The notes under the pieces: model-generated
The model's input: the letters and a program-made list of their open reading frames with translations, nothing else
Databases searched by the model: none
What the model was told of the DNA's origin: nothing
Made by a program: the position numbers and the translations under genes
Shown here: in pieces, positions 35,843 to 47,032 of the stretch
Numbering within the stretch: position 1 is the first letter of the stretch
Layout of the letters: the number at the start of each line of letters is the position of its first letter
Source: Sphingosinicella sp.
Lineage (GTDB): Bacteria > Pseudomonadota > Alphaproteobacteria > Sphingomonadales > Sphingomonadaceae
Assembly: GCA_013816585.1 (NCBI GenBank)
Contig: JACDEE010000002.1
Span: 62,001 to 126,000 of the forward strand
Direction of reading: 5' to 3'
DNA: 64,000 bases

Positions 35843-38800
35843 ATGCCCAAGCGCACCGACATATCTTCCATCCTCATCATCGGCGCCGGCCCGATCGTCA
35901 TCGGGCAGGCGGCGGAGTTCGATTATTCGGGGACGCAGGCGGCCAAGGCGCTGAAGGAGGAGGGGTACCGGATCATCCTGGTCAATTCCAATCCGGCGAC
36001 GATCATGACCGACCCGGAGCTTGCGGACGCGACCTACGTCGAGCCGATCACTCCTGAATTCGTCCGCCTGATCATCGAGAAGGAGCGGCCCGACGCCGTG
36101 CTTCCGACGATGGGCGGGCAGACCGCGCTCAATACCGCTTTGGCCTTGTTCAAGGACGGAACGCTCGAAAAATTTGGCGTCAGAATGATCGGCGCCGACG
36201 CCGACGCGATCGAAATGGCGGAGGATCGCCTGAAATTCCGCCAGGCGATGGACCGGATCGGCCTCGAAAGCCCGCGATCGGCGATTGCCCATTCGCTGGA
36301 GGAGGCCATCAAGGGGCTCGATGTGACCGGCCTTCCGGCCATCGTCCGTCCCAGCTTCACGCTCGGCGGCACCGGCGGAGGGATCGCCTATAATCGCGAA
36401 GAATTCATCGAAATCGTCACCGGCGGCCTCGAAGCCTCGCCGACCTCCGAAGTGCTGATCGAGGAATCGGTGCTGGGTTGGAAAGAATATGAGATGGAGG
36501 TGGTGCGCGACAAGAACGACAATTGCATCATCATCTGCTCGATCGAAAATGTGGACCCGATGGGTATCCATACGGGTGACTCGATCACTGTCGCCCCGGC
36601 CATGACTTTGACCGACAAGGAATATCAGATCATGCGCAATGCATCGATCGCGGTGCTCCGGGAAATCGGTGTAGAAACAGGCGGTTCCAACGTCCAGTTC
36701 GCGGTCAATCCGAAGGATGGACGCCTGGTCGTGATCGAGATGAACCCGCGCGTGTCACGTTCCTCCGCGCTCGCCTCCAAGGCCACCGGCTTTCCGATCG
36801 CGAAGGTCGCCGCCAAACTGGCGGTCGGCTATACGCTGGACGAGATCGACAACGACATTACCGGGGCGACGCCGGCAAGCTTCGAGCCGACCATCGATTA
36901 TGTCGTCACCAAAATCCCGCGCTTCACCTTCGAGAAGTTTCGCGGATCGCAGGCCTTGCTTTCGACCGCGATGAAGTCGGTCGGCGAGGTCATGGCGATC
37001 GGCCGCAATTTCCACGAAAGCCTGCAAAAGGCGCTGCGCGGGCTCGAAACCGGCCTGATCGGCCTCGATGGGGTGAAAAAGCTCTACGGCGCGCCCCGCG
37101 CCGAGATCGAGGCGGCACTGGCGACGCCGACGCCCGACCGCCTGCTGGTGGCCGCCCAGGCGCTTCGCGAGGGTTTCACCATCGCCGAGGTCCACGCCAT
37201 CGCCAAATATGATCCATGGTTCCTCGAACGGATCAAGGAAATCGTCGATGCCGAGGAGGCCATCTGTATCGATGGCCTGCCCAACGATGCAGTCGGCCTC
37301 AGGCGGTTCAAAGCCATGGGCTTTTCCGACAAGAGGCTTGCCGAGCTCGCCGTTAAATCGGCGGGGCTTCGAGCGGGCATGGGCAAGGTCCAGGCGCGCA
37401 GCAGCGGGCTCATCCACGAAACGATGAAAGCGCTGACCGGCGCCACCACCGAAGACGAAGTGAGGGCGCTTCGGCACAAATTGGGCGTTCGCCCGGTCTA
37501 CAAGCGGATCGACACCTGCGCCGCGGAATTCGAAGCGAAAACGCCTTACATGTATTCGACCTATGAGGCGCCGAGCTTTGGCCTGCCCGAGGATGAAAGC
37601 CAGCCGAGCGACCGCCGCAAGATCGTCATCCTGGGCGGTGGCCCGAACCGGATCGGGCAGGGGATCGAATTCGATTATTGCTGCTGCCACGCCACTTATT
37701 CTCTGCGCGAAGCCGGTTTCGAAACAATCATGATCAATTGCAATCCGGAGACGGTGTCGACCGACTACGACACTTCCGACCGGCTCTATTTCGAACCTTT
37801 GACGGCCGAAGACGTGCTTGAAATCCTCCATGTCGAGCAGTCCCGGGGCGAGCTGGTCGGCGTGATCGTCCAATTGGGCGGCCAGACGCCGCTGAAGCTC
37901 GCCGCCGCGCTCGAAAAGGAAGGCATTCCGATCCTTGGCACTTCGCCCGACGCGATCGATCTGGCCGAGGACCGCGAACGTTTCGCGCAGTTGGTCGACA
38001 AATTGGGCCTGAAGCAGCCCCGGAACGGAATGGCGCGCAGCCGTGAGGAGGCGCTCGCGATCGCGGAACGGATCGGATACCCGATCCTGACCCGCCCCAG
38101 CTATGTGCTTGGCGGGCGGGCGATGGAAGTGGTCGATGGTCCGGCCCAGCTTGAGGATTATATCGTCACGGCCGTGCAGATTTCAAACGAAAGCCCGGTC
38201 CTTATCGATCAATATCTTCGCGACGCGATCGAGGTCGATGTCGACGCCATTTGCGACGGGGAGCAGGTGGTTATTGCCGGCGTCATGCAGCATATCGAGG
38301 AAGCCGGCGTCCATTCGGGCGATAGCGCCTGCTCGTTGCCTCCTTACAGCCTCGACCAGGCGATCGTGGAAGAGATCGAACGACAGGCGAAAATGCTCGC
38401 GCTCGCCTTGGGCGTCGTCGGCCTGATGAACATCCAGTTCGCGGTCAAGGAAGGCGAAGTCTACCTGATCGAGGTGAACCCGCGGGCCAGCCGCACGGTG
38501 CCGTTCGTCGCCAAGGCGATCGGAACCCCGATCGCCAAGATCGCCGCGCGGGTGATGGCGGGCGAGAAGCTGGCCGCTTTCCCACCGATCCGCCGCGACA
38601 TAGAGCATGTCGCGGTCAAGGAAGCGGTCTTCCCGTTCGCGCGGTTTCCCGGCGTGGATCCGGTATTGTCTCCGGAAATGAAATCGACCGGCGAAGTCAT
38701 GGGAATAGACGTCAATTTCGCCAGCGCCTTCTACAAATCGCAGCTGGGCGGCGGCGTCGAGCTCCCGTCCGCCGGCACCTTGTTCGTGTCGGTCAAGGAT

Positions 38801-39178
38801 AGCGACAAATCGATCATCGTGCCGCCGGTCCGGGCCTTGCTGGAATTCGGCTTCACCGTGATCGCCACCGGAGGAACGGCCGAATTCCTACAGGGGGAGG
38901 GCCTGGATGTGGGCGAGGTCAACAAGGTTGCGCAGGGTCGCCCCCACATCGTCGATCGGATCAAGGATGGAGGGGTCGATCTGATCTTCAACACCACCGA
39001 AGGTTGGCAGTCACACAAGGATTCGGCGTCCATCCGCGGGTCGGCCCTGATGGCTAAAGTTCCCTATTTCACTACCGCCGCTTCAAGCGTTGCGGTGGTG
39101 AGGGCGATAGCCGCCTTGCGCGAGCATAGCCTTGAAGTCCGGTCGCTTCAGGACTATTATTCCGCCTCCAGGGCATAA
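35843..39178 (+). CDS. carB: Carbamoyl-phosphate synthase large chain
   Basis: 1111 residues with the duplicated ATP-grasp architecture. First half begins [24 protein letters not shown] and has [16 protein letters not shown]; second half begins [20 protein letters not shown] and has [15 protein letters not shown]. Metal-binding [12 protein letters not shown] and [12 protein letters not shown] are present in the two halves. The C-terminal MGS-like allosteric domain ([32 protein letters not shown]-type end) covers about the last 140 residues. The ATG at 35843 follows CCGGAGAG. The frame is open 21 codons further upstream into the end of carA. Confidence 0.98.
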   Translation: MPKRTDISSILIIGAGPIVIGQAAEFDYSGTQAAKALKEEGYRIILVNSNPATIMTDPELADATYVEPITPEFVRLIIEKERPDAVLPTMGGQTALNTALALFKDGTLEKFGVRMIGADADAIEMAEDRLKFRQAMDRIGLESPRSAIAHSLEEAIKGLDVTGLPAIVRPSFTLGGTGGGIAYNREEFIEIVTGGLEASPTSEVLIEESVLGWKEYEMEVVRDKNDNCIIICSIENVDPMGIHTGDSITVAPAMTLTDKEYQIMRNASIAVLREIGVETGGSNVQFAVNPKDGRLVVIEMNPRVSRSSALASKATGFPIAKVAAKLAVGYTLDEIDNDITGATPASFEPTIDYVVTKIPRFTFEKFRGSQALLSTAMKSVGEVMAIGRNFHESLQKALRGLETGLIGLDGVKKLYGAPRAEIEAALATPTPDRLLVAAQALREGFTIAEVHAIAKYDPWFLERIKEIVDAEEAICIDGLPNDAVGLRRFKAMGFSDKRLAELAVKSAGLRAGMGKVQARSSGLIHETMKALTGATTEDEVRALRHKLGVRPVYKRIDTCAAEFEAKTPYMYSTYEAPSFGLPEDESQPSDRRKIVILGGGPNRIGQGIEFDYCCCHATYSLREAGFETIMINCNPETVSTDYDTSDRLYFEPLTAEDVLEILHVEQSRGELVGVIVQLGGQTPLKLAAALEKEGIPILGTSPDAIDLAEDRERFAQLVDKLGLKQPRNGMARSREEALAIAERIGYPILTRPSYVLGGRAMEVVDGPAQLEDYIVTAVQISNESPVLIDQYLRDAIEVDVDAICDGEQVVIAGVMQHIEEAGVHSGDSACSLPPYSLDQAIVEEIERQAKMLALALGVVGLMNIQFAVKEGEVYLIEVNPRASRTVPFVAKAIGTPIAKIAARVMAGEKLAAFPPIRRDIEHVAVKEAVFPFARFPGVDPVLSPEMKSTGEVMGIDVNFASAFYKSQLGGGVELPSAGTLFVSVKDSDKSIIVPPVRALLEFGFTVIATGGTAEFLQGEGLDVGEVNKVAQGRPHIVDRIKDGGVDLIFNTTEGWQSHKDSASIRGSALMAKVPYFTTAASSVAVVRAIAALREHSLEVRSLQDYYSASRA

Positions 39179-39202
39179 TCCTCGAACAACATGGTTTAGA
39201 TC

Positions 39203-39226
39203 AGCGTTCTTTTGAAAAAGGGCGCT
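39203..39226 (+). repeat. Hairpin between carB and greA
   Basis: AGCGTTCTTTT (39203-39213) can pair with AAAAGGGCGCT (39216-39226), 11 pairs including two G-U pairs, loop GA. It lies 25 bases after the carB stop and 28 bases before greA. It could be a partial terminator or a processing site; there is no downstream T-run. Confidence 0.35.
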
Positions 39227-39253
39227 TAAACAGAGTTTTGAAAGGCGAATAGG

Positions 39254-39730
39254 ATGGCGACGGTAGACAAGATGCCGATGCTGGTTGAGGGCTATGAGAA
39301 GCTCCAGAGCGACGTGCGGCTGCTGAAAAGCGAGCGCCCGGCCATCATAGACTCCATCGAAGAAGCGCGCGCCCATGGCGACCTTTCGGAAAATGCCGAA
39401 TATCATGCCGCCAAGGAGCGCCAGGGCCAGGTGGAGGCCATGATCTCCGATATCGAGGATCGCCTGAGCCGCGCGGTGGTGATCGATCCCAAGACTCTGT
39501 CGGGCGACAAGGCGGTGTTCGGAGCGACGGTCCACCTGCTGGACGAAAATGGAAAGAAAATAGTCTATCAGATTGTCGGCCAGACAGAGGCGGACGCGAA
39601 GATCGGGAGGATCAGCTATTCCTCACCGCTTGGCCGCGCGCTGATCGGCCGCAGCGTCGGCGAGGACGTGGAAGTCACCGCGCCTTCGGGCGACAAATAT
39701 TATGCGATCGAGAAGATCGAGTTCATCTAG
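39254..39730 (+). CDS. greA: Transcription elongation factor GreA
   Basis: 158-residue GreA, which stimulates transcript cleavage in backtracked RNA polymerase. The N-terminal coiled coil carries the acidic tip [21 protein letters not shown] (residues about 36-56) that coordinates the second metal in the polymerase secondary channel; the C-terminal FKBP-like domain includes [25 protein letters not shown] at 39254 with AAAGGCG upstream. The rhomboid gene starts two bases after the stop. Confidence 0.98.
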   Translation: MATVDKMPMLVEGYEKLQSDVRLLKSERPAIIDSIEEARAHGDLSENAEYHAAKERQGQVEAMISDIEDRLSRAVVIDPKTLSGDKAVFGATVHLLDENGKKIVYQIVGQTEADAKIGRISYSSPLGRALIGRSVGEDVEVTAPSGDKYYAIEKIEFI

Positions 39731-39732
39731 AG

Positions 39733-40374
39733 GTGCGTCCGCCTGAAAGCTGGCGGCGGGCGCGCCTCACGCTCGCCATTGCCGCGATCACTTCCATCGC
39801 CTGGCTGATCCCCAACTTACTGGGTTGGAGCGAGATTGCCGCCATATGGGGCGGCTTCATCCCCGCGCGGATCGGCGGAATGGAAGGGGACGCCCTTCTG
39901 GCGCCGGCCCTGCTGACGCCGTTCACCGCGACCTTGGTCCATGCCAGCCTCGCCCATCTCGCCTTCAACGTGCTGATCCTGCTCTTCTGCGGCCGAGCGA
40001 CGGAAAACATCATCGGCGGCCCGGGGCTTTTGATCCTGTATCTGGTGGGCGCACTCGTTGCCGCGGCCGCCCATTATGCGATGGATCCATTCGATCGGAC
40101 GCCGATGGTCGGGGCGAGCGGCGCCATCTCGGCGGTAATCGGTACCTATGCGATCCTGTTCGGGCGAAATCGCGTGAAGGTCGCCAATCCCACTTTGGCC
40201 TTGTGGGTCAACGCATTGTGGCTGGCGGCCGCCTGGGTGGGAATTCAGCTTATCACCGGGCTCACCTTTGAAACCGCAGGAGTAAGGGTTGCCATCGCGG
40301 CGCATATCGGCGGGTTCCTGACCGGGCTTCTATTGGCCAAGCCGTTGCTGATGCTGCGCTACCGCAAAGCCTGA
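39733..40374 (+). CDS. Rhomboid-family intramembrane serine protease
   Basis: 213 residues with about six membrane segments. Catalytic serine in MVGASGAISAVIG, catalytic histidine in AAHIGGFLTGLLL, and the conserved HASLAHLAFNVLILL segment of the rhomboid core. Start is GTG at 39733, two bases after the greA stop, so it is probably cotranscribed with greA. The substrate is unknown. Convergent with the DUF4170 gene, 15 bases apart. Confidence 0.92.
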   Translation: MRPPESWRRARLTLAIAAITSIAWLIPNLLGWSEIAAIWGGFIPARIGGMEGDALLAPALLTPFTATLVHASLAHLAFNVLILLFCGRATENIIGGPGLLILYLVGALVAAAAHYAMDPFDRTPMVGASGAISAVIGTYAILFGRNRVKVANPTLALWVNALWLAAAWVGIQLITGLTFETAGVRVAIAAHIGGFLTGLLLAKPLLMLRYRKA

Positions 40375-40389
40375 CCGGCTGCCCTTTCC

Positions 40390-40614
40390 TCAGGTTTTTG
40401 ACGAAAGGTCCGGTTCCAGCAGCCGGTGCAGGTGAACCACCACATATTTCATCTCGGCATCGTCGACCGTTCGCTGAGCATTGGCGCGCCACGCGTCCAG
40501 CGCGTTGGCATAATCGGGAAACAGGCCGACCAGATGAACCGAGGGAAGGTCCACGAAATCAAGCCCTTGCGGGTCGCTGACCCTGCCGCCGAACACCAGA
40601 TGCAATTTGCTCAC
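40390..40614 (-). CDS. DUF4170 domain protein
   Basis: 74 residues of the alphaproteobacterial DUF4170 family: LHLVFGGRVSDPQGLDFVD, HLVGLFPDYANALDAWRANAQRTVDDAEMKY and VVHLHRLLEP. Function unknown. The start is not settled: GTG at 40614 gives the family length but AAGGAG lies only one base before it, whereas a TTG at 40605 is 10 bases from AAGGAG and would begin the protein at LHLVFGG. Upstream in-frame codons reach 40704 across a terminator hairpin and are not coding. Confidence 0.85.
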   Translation of the reverse strand: MSKLHLVFGGRVSDPQGLDFVDLPSVHLVGLFPDYANALDAWRANAQRTVDDAEMKYVVVHLHRLLEPDLSSKT

Positions 40615-40629
40615 TCCTTGAGACCTCGG

Positions 40630-40658
40630 AAAAAATAGGGGCGCCCAAAATGGGCGCC
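40630..40658 (-). terminator. Rho-independent terminator of the membrane-protein operon
   Basis: On the minus strand GGCGCCCA, loop TTT, TGGGCGCC (40658-40640) is followed by CCTATTTTTT (40639-40630). It lies 82 bases after the stop of the gene at 40741-41223, closing that four-gene operon just before the DUF4170 gene. Confidence 0.88.
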
Positions 40659-40740
40659 GCCAACGATGTCGGCAGCGCCCTATCATGATCGTCGTGCCAG
40701 GCAAGCTCTGCGCCTGCCGGCCGGTCAGCGGCCCGCTGGA

Positions 40741-41223
40741 CTAGCTTTGCGGCCGCGATGAAGAACGGGCGCGCTCGGCAGCGGCCCGGGCGACTTCGGC
40801 AGCATCACTCTTCAGCGACTCGATCTTGTCCTTGGCCATGTCGCGATTATAGCCAAGCTCGTCGAGCTTGCTGGTGCCGGCATCGCGGGCCGCGCGGGCC
40901 GCCTCGCGCGCCTTCTCGTTGATCCGCCGTCCATAATCTCCCAGCAATTCCTCCTCGCGATTGGTCTTGGGGAGGATCGCGGCGATTAGGCCGCCGAGCG
41001 CCAATCCGCCGATCAGCGCAGCGACGGGATTGGAGTTGATGCCGTCCGAGGTCCTTTGCTTTGCCCGACCAGCGCCTTCGCGCGCGCTTTCATAGGCCGC
41101 GCTGGTCCGCTCGCGGGCAGCCTCATAGGCCTCGCTGGCGCGGTCGCGCGCCGCGCTCGCTTTGTCCTTCAGGCTATTTGCACCGCCAGTGCCCGTTTCA
41201 TTGTCGATTTCAGTCATGGTCAT
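40741..41223 (-). CDS. Membrane-anchored ElaB/YqjD-like protein
   Basis: 160 residues. The N-terminal half is a charged Ala-rich helix with heptad character (ASAARDRASEAYEAARERTSAAYESAREG), followed by a single Gly-rich membrane segment (NPVAALIGGLALGGLIAAILP) and a second charged helix ending in AAERARSSS. This resembles DUF883/ElaB/YqjD proteins of Escherichia coli, membrane-bound proteins linked to stationary-phase ribosome inhibition; assignment is by layout, not a search. The start overlaps the stop of the DUF3618 gene (ATGA at 41220-41223). Last gene of the operon. Confidence 0.75.
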   Translation of the reverse strand: MTMTEIDNETGTGGANSLKDKASAARDRASEAYEAARERTSAAYESAREGAGRAKQRTSDGINSNPVAALIGGLALGGLIAAILPKTNREEELLGDYGRRINEKAREAARAARDAGTSKLDELGYNRDMAKDKIESLKSDAAEVARAAAERARSSSRPQS

Positions 41224-41624
41224 GCGTTCGCTCCTTCATGCACGGATTTGGCCACCACGGGAGTGGCCAGGTCGTAATTGTCGTCTTTCTTGGAAAGGTC
41301 TGCCTTGATCAGATCCTGGTCATTCTCGTCCCGCAACAAGCCAGAAACCACGGCCCGGATGGGGTCCCGGGCCAGGAACACGATCAGGGCGGCGAGGATA
41401 CCCGAAGTCGCCACTGGCCGGTCCTTGACCGCCTGCAGGGCATCGTCCGCCATCGCTCCGCTTTTCTCCTTCACCCCGCTCCAGGCGTCATTGGCGAGAT
41501 TCCCAGGGCGAAGCCTGTATTGAAGCGCGCCCATGGTCGACGAAAGCCGGCCTTTGGCACGCTCGGCATCCAGCTTGGCTTGCTGAAGGCGGGCGAGGCC
41601 CGGATCCTGTTTCGATTTATCCAT
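41220..41624 (-). CDS. DUF3618 domain protein
   Basis: 134 residues. The N-terminal KLDAERAKGRLSSTMGALQYRLRPGNLANDAW is the DUF3618 signature, followed by a membrane segment (VATSGILAALIVFLA) and a charged C-terminus. Function unknown. Starts at ATG 41624, whose A overlaps the upstream stop by one base (TGATG); a GTG one codon upstream is possible. Its stop overlaps the next gene, so all members of this operon are translationally linked. Confidence 0.85.
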   Translation of the reverse strand: MDKSKQDPGLARLQQAKLDAERAKGRLSSTMGALQYRLRPGNLANDAWSGVKEKSGAMADDALQAVKDRPVATSGILAALIVFLARDPIRAVVSGLLRDENDQDLIKADLSKKDDNYDLATPVVAKSVHEGANA

Positions 41625-42010
41625 CACGCTGAGCGCTCCCCGACTGCCAGAGCAGCCTTTTCGTCCGTGTCTCCCGAAAGCGCCGCCATCTTGCCGGCGC
41701 CATAGCGGATCAGCAGGAACCCGGTCGCTCCGGCGACCGCCAGGACGATCAGGCCGCTGAGGACAGGGCCGACAAAATCGGCAAGGCCCAGCACGATCCC
41801 GACCAGGGCGGCGATTAGCCCCGCATAGGCAATCAGGCCGCCGGCCACCATGGCGAGGGCTCCGGTCTTGGCCTTGCCCGCCCGGTAGAGGGCGACCTCC
41901 TTATAGAGATCGACCTCCGCCCGGACGAGAGTACGGCCATCATCAACCAGCTGGCCGAACAGGTCGCCAATCGACGTGTCGGTGGTAGGATTTTGAGTCC
42001 TTGCGTCCAA
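41624..42010 (-). CDS. Phage holin superfamily / YqjE-like membrane protein
   Basis: 128 residues with two pairs of hydrophobic segments (GALAMVAGGLIAYAGLIAALVGIVLGLADF and VGPVLSGLIVLAVAGATGFLLIRYG) after an N-terminal DDGRTLVRAEVDLYKEVALYRAG helix. This is the putative actinobacterial holin-X / YqjE group, chromosomal membrane proteins that are not phage genes. The start is a TTG at 42010 with GGGAG about 8 bases upstream, two bases after the upstream stop. Confidence 0.82.
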   Translation of the reverse strand: MDARTQNPTTDTSIGDLFGQLVDDGRTLVRAEVDLYKEVALYRAGKAKTGALAMVAGGLIAYAGLIAALVGIVLGLADFVGPVLSGLIVLAVAGATGFLLIRYGAGKMAALSGDTDEKAALAVGERSA

Positions 42011-42012
42011 GG

Positions 42013-42669
42013 TCAGACTCCCGTGCCCATGCCGCCGGTGGGGCTCGAAGCATTGGTGCTAATCGACCTAGACGGACCATCAAGATCAGGCTCGAACTCG
42101 ATCTCGCGCTCGCCGGTCCGACGACCATTGTCCATGCCGGCCTTGAGCAGGCGAATAAGTGTGAACCCGACGACGGCGGCGACACCGATCGCGACACCGG
42201 GGCTCTTGCGCACCAGTTCGCGTCCATCGTCGAACAATTCGTCGACCTCCTTGTTGCGGAGCGTATCGGCAAATCCCGACACGGCGTCGGCAGCGCGGCG
42301 GGCATATTCGCCATATTCTGATCCGAGCCGTTCATCGATCGTCGTAGCGGCATCGCTCACGACCTGCGAAAATTCATCTAGGGCGCCGGTCGCCTTGCTC
42401 TTGCCCGTTTCGGCATAAGCGCGAACCTTGTCGCCCGCTTGGCTTTGCAAGCCCGAAACACCGTCGCGCAGTTGAGCCTTGATGTCGCTGCCTGCGACTG
42501 ATCTTCCTTCGACCATGCTGGTTCCTCCCGTATCGTCGCCAACGCCGCTTCCCACGAAGCCCGTTCCGGAGGCGCCGCCGAAATCGCTGTCTATGCCGCC
42601 ATTGGTTTCCATGGCGCCGTTGATGATGTGATCGGTTCCTTCGGGCAGTTCAGGATTGCGTGGGGGCAT
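42013..42669 (-). CDS. Membrane-anchored hypothetical protein, first gene of stress operon
   Basis: 218 residues. A Gly/Asp-rich N-terminal 60 residues (NGGIDSDFGGASGTGFVGSGVGDD) is followed by a long helix (QLRDGVSGLQSQAGDKVRAYAETGKSKATGALDEF), then VRKSPGVAIGVAAVVGFTLIRLLKAG, a C-terminal membrane anchor of the ElaB/YqjD kind, and a polar tail. The ATG at 42669 has GGAGAG 5 bases upstream; the frame continues 70 codons further 5' without coding character. It heads the four-gene operon ending at 40741. An EcfG-like promoter lies 46 bases upstream. Confidence 0.8.
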   Translation of the reverse strand: MPPRNPELPEGTDHIINGAMETNGGIDSDFGGASGTGFVGSGVGDDTGGTSMVEGRSVAGSDIKAQLRDGVSGLQSQAGDKVRAYAETGKSKATGALDEFSQVVSDAATTIDERLGSEYGEYARRAADAVSGFADTLRNKEVDELFDDGRELVRKSPGVAIGVAAVVGFTLIRLLKAGMDNGRRTGEREIEFEPDLDGPSRSISTNASSPTGGMGTGV

Positions 42670-42714
42670 GGGGCTCTCTCCAATTAGAAAAGGACTAAAA
42701 CACTCATAAGCGCA

Positions 42715-42740
42715 AACACCTGCGCGCGGCCTTCCGTTCC
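42715..42740 (-). promoter_or_regulatory. Candidate EcfG (general stress response) promoter
   Basis: Minus strand: GGAAC (42740-42736), 17-base spacer, TGTT (42718-42715), 46 bases before the first gene of the membrane-protein operon. The alphaproteobacterial EcfG consensus is GGAAC-N16-17-CGTT; one mismatch here in the -10 element. Confidence 0.55.
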
Positions 42741-42823
42741 GCTTCGGGACAGGAAAGTTGCGTCGCCAGGGCGCTCCCGATAAGCGCCAGTGATAGTCAA
42801 TATAGCTCATAACGAGGCCGTAA

Positions 42824-44113
<1,290 letters not shown>

Positions 44114-44142
44114 TTCAAGGGCGTTTTACTGATTCTGTGACC

Positions 44143-44475
44143 ATGATGACGACCAACGGAAACACGATAGGCGGAAACACGATCGGATTGATCAGGCGGG
44201 CAGCGCTTCCGGCGCTGGCAGTGCTGATCATCGTCAATTTTCTCGGCTATGCGATCGTGGGTTCCAACGGCCTGCTGTCGCTCGGCGATTATCGGCGACT
44301 GAAGACCGAACGGAGCGTCGAACTGGCGCAGCTCAATGACGAACGCGCCCGCCTCGCGCATCGCGCCAAATTGCTCGATCCGCGCCGCGCCGATCCTGAT
44401 CTCGCCGACGAGATGGTGCGTAGCGAGCTTGGTCTGGTTCGCCCCGACGAAGTGATCATCCAGATCAAGCCTTAA
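44143..44475 (+). CDS. ftsB: Septum formation initiator FtsB/DivIC-like protein
   Basis: 110 residues: short cytoplasmic N-terminus, one membrane helix (ALPALAVLIIVNFLGYAIVG), then a coiled coil (DYRRLKTERSVELAQLNDERARLAHRAKLL) and the conserved DPDLADEMVRSELGLVRPDEVII end. Such proteins link early and late divisome parts in the FtsQBL complex. Position between eno and pdhA is common in alphaproteobacteria. Start ATG 44143 (or 44146) is chosen; a TTG at 44110 overlapping the eno stop would add 11 residues without a clear purpose. Confidence 0.9.
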   Translation: MMTTNGNTIGGNTIGLIRRAALPALAVLIIVNFLGYAIVGSNGLLSLGDYRRLKTERSVELAQLNDERARLAHRAKLLDPRRADPDLADEMVRSELGLVRPDEVIIQIKP

Positions 44476-44566
44476 ATCCGGTACGGCACCATGTTGCGTG
44501 GTTGGCCGTTTGCCGCCATAGAGCCGCCTTCAATTCAAAGAGCTTTGGAAGGGAAGGGCCTTCATC

Positions 44567-45634
44567 TTGGCCAAGCCATCGACGTCCAAGCGTGCGCCGG
44601 AACAGGCTGCCGCAGCGCAGCCCGCCACCCCTAACCGGGAACGACCGCCCGAGCCTAAGCGGCATGTGGCCGACAAGGCCGAATTGCTCGAATATTATCG
44701 GCAGATGCTGCTCATTCGGCGATTCGAAGAGCGCGCAGGCCAGCTTTACGGCCTCGGCCTGATCGGCGGTTTCTGCCATCTCTATATTGGCCAGGAAGCG
44801 GTCGCCGTGGGCCTGCAATCAGCGCTCGAGATCGGCAAGGACAGCGTCATCACCGGTTATCGCGACCATGGCCATATGCTCGCCTACGGGATCGACCCCA
44901 AAGTGATCATGGCGGAACTTACGGGCCGTCAGGCGGGCATTTCCAAGGGCAAGGGCGGTTCGATGCACATGTTCAGCGTCGAACACCGCTTCTATGGCGG
45001 CCACGGTATCGTCGGCGCGCAGGTCAGCCTCGGCACCGGCCTCGCCTTCAAGCACAAATATAGCAATGATGGCGGCGTCTGCCTCGCTTATTTCGGCGAT
45101 GGCGCGACCAATCAGGGCCAGGTCTATGAAAGCTTCAACATGGCCGAGCTTTGGAAGCTTCCGATCATCTATGTGATCGAAAACAACCAATATGCCATGG
45201 GGACGAGCGTCAATCGGTCGAGCGCCGAAGATCAGCTCTACAAGCGCGGCGAAAGCTTTCGCATTCCGGGCATCCAGGTCGACGGGATGGACGTCCTCGC
45301 GGTACGCGGCGCGGCCGCGACCGCGCTCGAATGGGTGCGGGCCGGCAAGGGACCGATCCTGCTGGAGCTCAAGACCTACCGCTATCGCGGCCATTCCATG
45401 TCCGACCCGGCCAAATATCGTTCGCGCGATGAAGTGCAGGCGGTGCGCGACAAGTCAGACCCGATCGAAGCCGTGAAGCGTGAGCTGGCTGCCGTGGGTG
45501 TGTCGGAGGCGGAGATCAAGAAGATCGACAATGACATAAAGGCGATCGTGGTCGAGGCGGCGGACTTTGCCGAACAATCGCCCGAACCGGACGCTTCCGA
45601 GCTTTATACCGACGTGCTGGTAGAGACTTACTGA
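44567..45634 (+). CDS. pdhA: Pyruvate dehydrogenase E1 component, alpha subunit
   Basis: 355-residue E1-alpha, which with E1-beta decarboxylates pyruvate using thiamine diphosphate. TPP/Mg motif [17 protein letters not shown] (near residues 172-188), substrate region GKGGSMHMF and the phosphorylation-loop equivalent [15 protein letters not shown]. The first 35 residues are Ala/Pro-rich and variable. The start is TTG 44567, the only candidate before the conserved domain, with GAAGGG upstream. The stop overlaps the pdhB start by one base (TGATG). Confidence 0.96.
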   Translation: MAKPSTSKRAPEQAAAAQPATPNRERPPEPKRHVADKAELLEYYRQMLLIRRFEERAGQLYGLGLIGGFCHLYIGQEAVAVGLQSALEIGKDSVITGYRDHGHMLAYGIDPKVIMAELTGRQAGISKGKGGSMHMFSVEHRFYGGHGIVGAQVSLGTGLAFKHKYSNDGGVCLAYFGDGATNQGQVYESFNMAELWKLPIIYVIENNQYAMGTSVNRSSAEDQLYKRGESFRIPGIQVDGMDVLAVRGAAATALEWVRAGKGPILLELKTYRYRGHSMSDPAKYRSRDEVQAVRDKSDPIEAVKRELAAVGVSEAEIKKIDNDIKAIVVEAADFAEQSPEPDASELYTDVLVETY

Positions 45635-47010
45635 TGTCCATCGAACTGAAGATGCCCGCGCTTTCGCCGACCATGGAAGAAGGCACGCTCGCCAAATGGC
45701 TGGTCAAGGTCGGGGACGAGGTCAAATCGGGCGACATCCTCGCCGAGATCGAAACCGACAAGGCGACGATGGAATTCGAAGCGGTCGATGAGGGCAGGAT
45801 CACCGAAATCCTGGTGGCCGAGGGAACAGACGAGGTAAAGGTCGGCACGGTCATCGCCTTGATTGTCGGCGAAAACGATGCCGCCGGCGATGCAAAGGCC
45901 AAACCTGAGGCGGCCGCCCCTGTCGTCGAGGAAGCAAGCGAGCAGCAAGCCACCGCAGCGGTGGCTCCGAAGTCTGAAAAGGCGCCTGCCAGTCTCAAGA
46001 TCGAGCCCGACGTTCCGGCAGGAACCGAACTCGTCCGCACCACGGTGCGCGAAGCACTTCGCGACGCGATGGCGGAGGAGATGCGCGCCGACGACCGGAT
46101 TTTTGTGATGGGCGAGGAAGTCGCCGAATATCAGGGCGCGTACAAGGTGACCCAGGGTTTGCTGGAAGAATTTGGCGGGCGGCGCGTGATCGACACGCCG
46201 ATCACCGAATATGGCTTTGCTGGTGTCGGTACCGGCGCGGCGATGGGGGGTCTGAGGCCAATCATCGAATTCATGACCTTCAATTTCGCCATGCAGGCGA
46301 TTGACCACATCATCAATTCGGCGGCCAAGACCAATTATATGTCAGGCGGGCAGATGCGCTGCCCGATCGTATTCCGCGGGCCTAACGGTGCGGCTTCGCG
46401 CGTTGGCGCCCAACACAGCCAGAATTATGCGCCCTGGTATGCCAGCGTTCCCGGCCTGGTGGTGATCGCGCCTTATTCCGCGGCCGACGCCAAGGGGCTG
46501 CTCAAGGCCGCGATCCGGTCCGAGGATCCGGTCGTGTTCCTCGAAAACGAATTGCTTTACGGCCAGAGCTTCGACGTTCCCAAGCTGGACGATTATGTCC
46601 TTCCGATCGGCAAGGCCAATGTGGTCCGTGAAGGAACGGACGTGACCCTGGTCAGCTATTCGATCGGGGTTGGCGTGGCGCTCGATGCGGCCGCCGAACT
46701 CTCCGCACAGGGGATCGAGGCCGAAGTCGTGGACCTTCGCACGCTTCGTCCGCTTGATACCGACACGGTGCTGAAGAGCCTCGCCAAGACCAATCGCCTG
46801 GTCTGCGTGGAAGAAGGCTGGCCGGTCTGCTCGGTTTCGAGCGAGATCATGGCGGTAGTGATGGAACACGGGTTCGACGACCTCGACGCTCCGGTGCTGC
46901 GAGTCACCAACGAAGACGTACCGCTTCCTTATGCCGCCAATCTGGAAAAACTGGCGCTGATCAGGGTCGCCGATGTGGTCGAGGCGGCCAAGAAGGTCAC
47001 CTACCGCTGA
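45634..47010 (+). CDS. pdhB: Pyruvate dehydrogenase E1 beta subunit with N-terminal lipoyl domain
   Basis: 458 residues. Residues 1-80 are a lipoyl domain ([19 protein letters not shown]...[12 protein letters not shown]) with the lipoylated Lys43; an Ala/Pro/Glu linker (about 85-125) follows, then the transketolase-type E1-beta domain ([54 protein letters not shown]). The lipoyl fusion on E1-beta is known in alphaproteobacteria. No E2 or E3 gene follows, but lipA, needed to make the cofactor, is in the same window at 62181-63101. Confidence 0.96.
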   Translation: MSIELKMPALSPTMEEGTLAKWLVKVGDEVKSGDILAEIETDKATMEFEAVDEGRITEILVAEGTDEVKVGTVIALIVGENDAAGDAKAKPEAAAPVVEEASEQQATAAVAPKSEKAPASLKIEPDVPAGTELVRTTVREALRDAMAEEMRADDRIFVMGEEVAEYQGAYKVTQGLLEEFGGRRVIDTPITEYGFAGVGTGAAMGGLRPIIEFMTFNFAMQAIDHIINSAAKTNYMSGGQMRCPIVFRGPNGAASRVGAQHSQNYAPWYASVPGLVVIAPYSAADAKGLLKAAIRSEDPVVFLENELLYGQSFDVPKLDDYVLPIGKANVVREGTDVTLVSYSIGVGVALDAAAELSAQGIEAEVVDLRTLRPLDTDTVLKSLAKTNRLVCVEEGWPVCSVSSEIMAVVMEHGFDDLDAPVLRVTNEDVPLPYAANLEKLALIRVADVVEAAKKVTYR

Positions 47011-47032
47011 TCGCCGCAGCGGATCCCTCCTG

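Noticed and set aside
41624-42010. Phage holin gene as sign of a prophage
   Set aside because: The YqjE-like holin superfamily is chromosomal; there is no lysin, capsid, integrase or att site around it.
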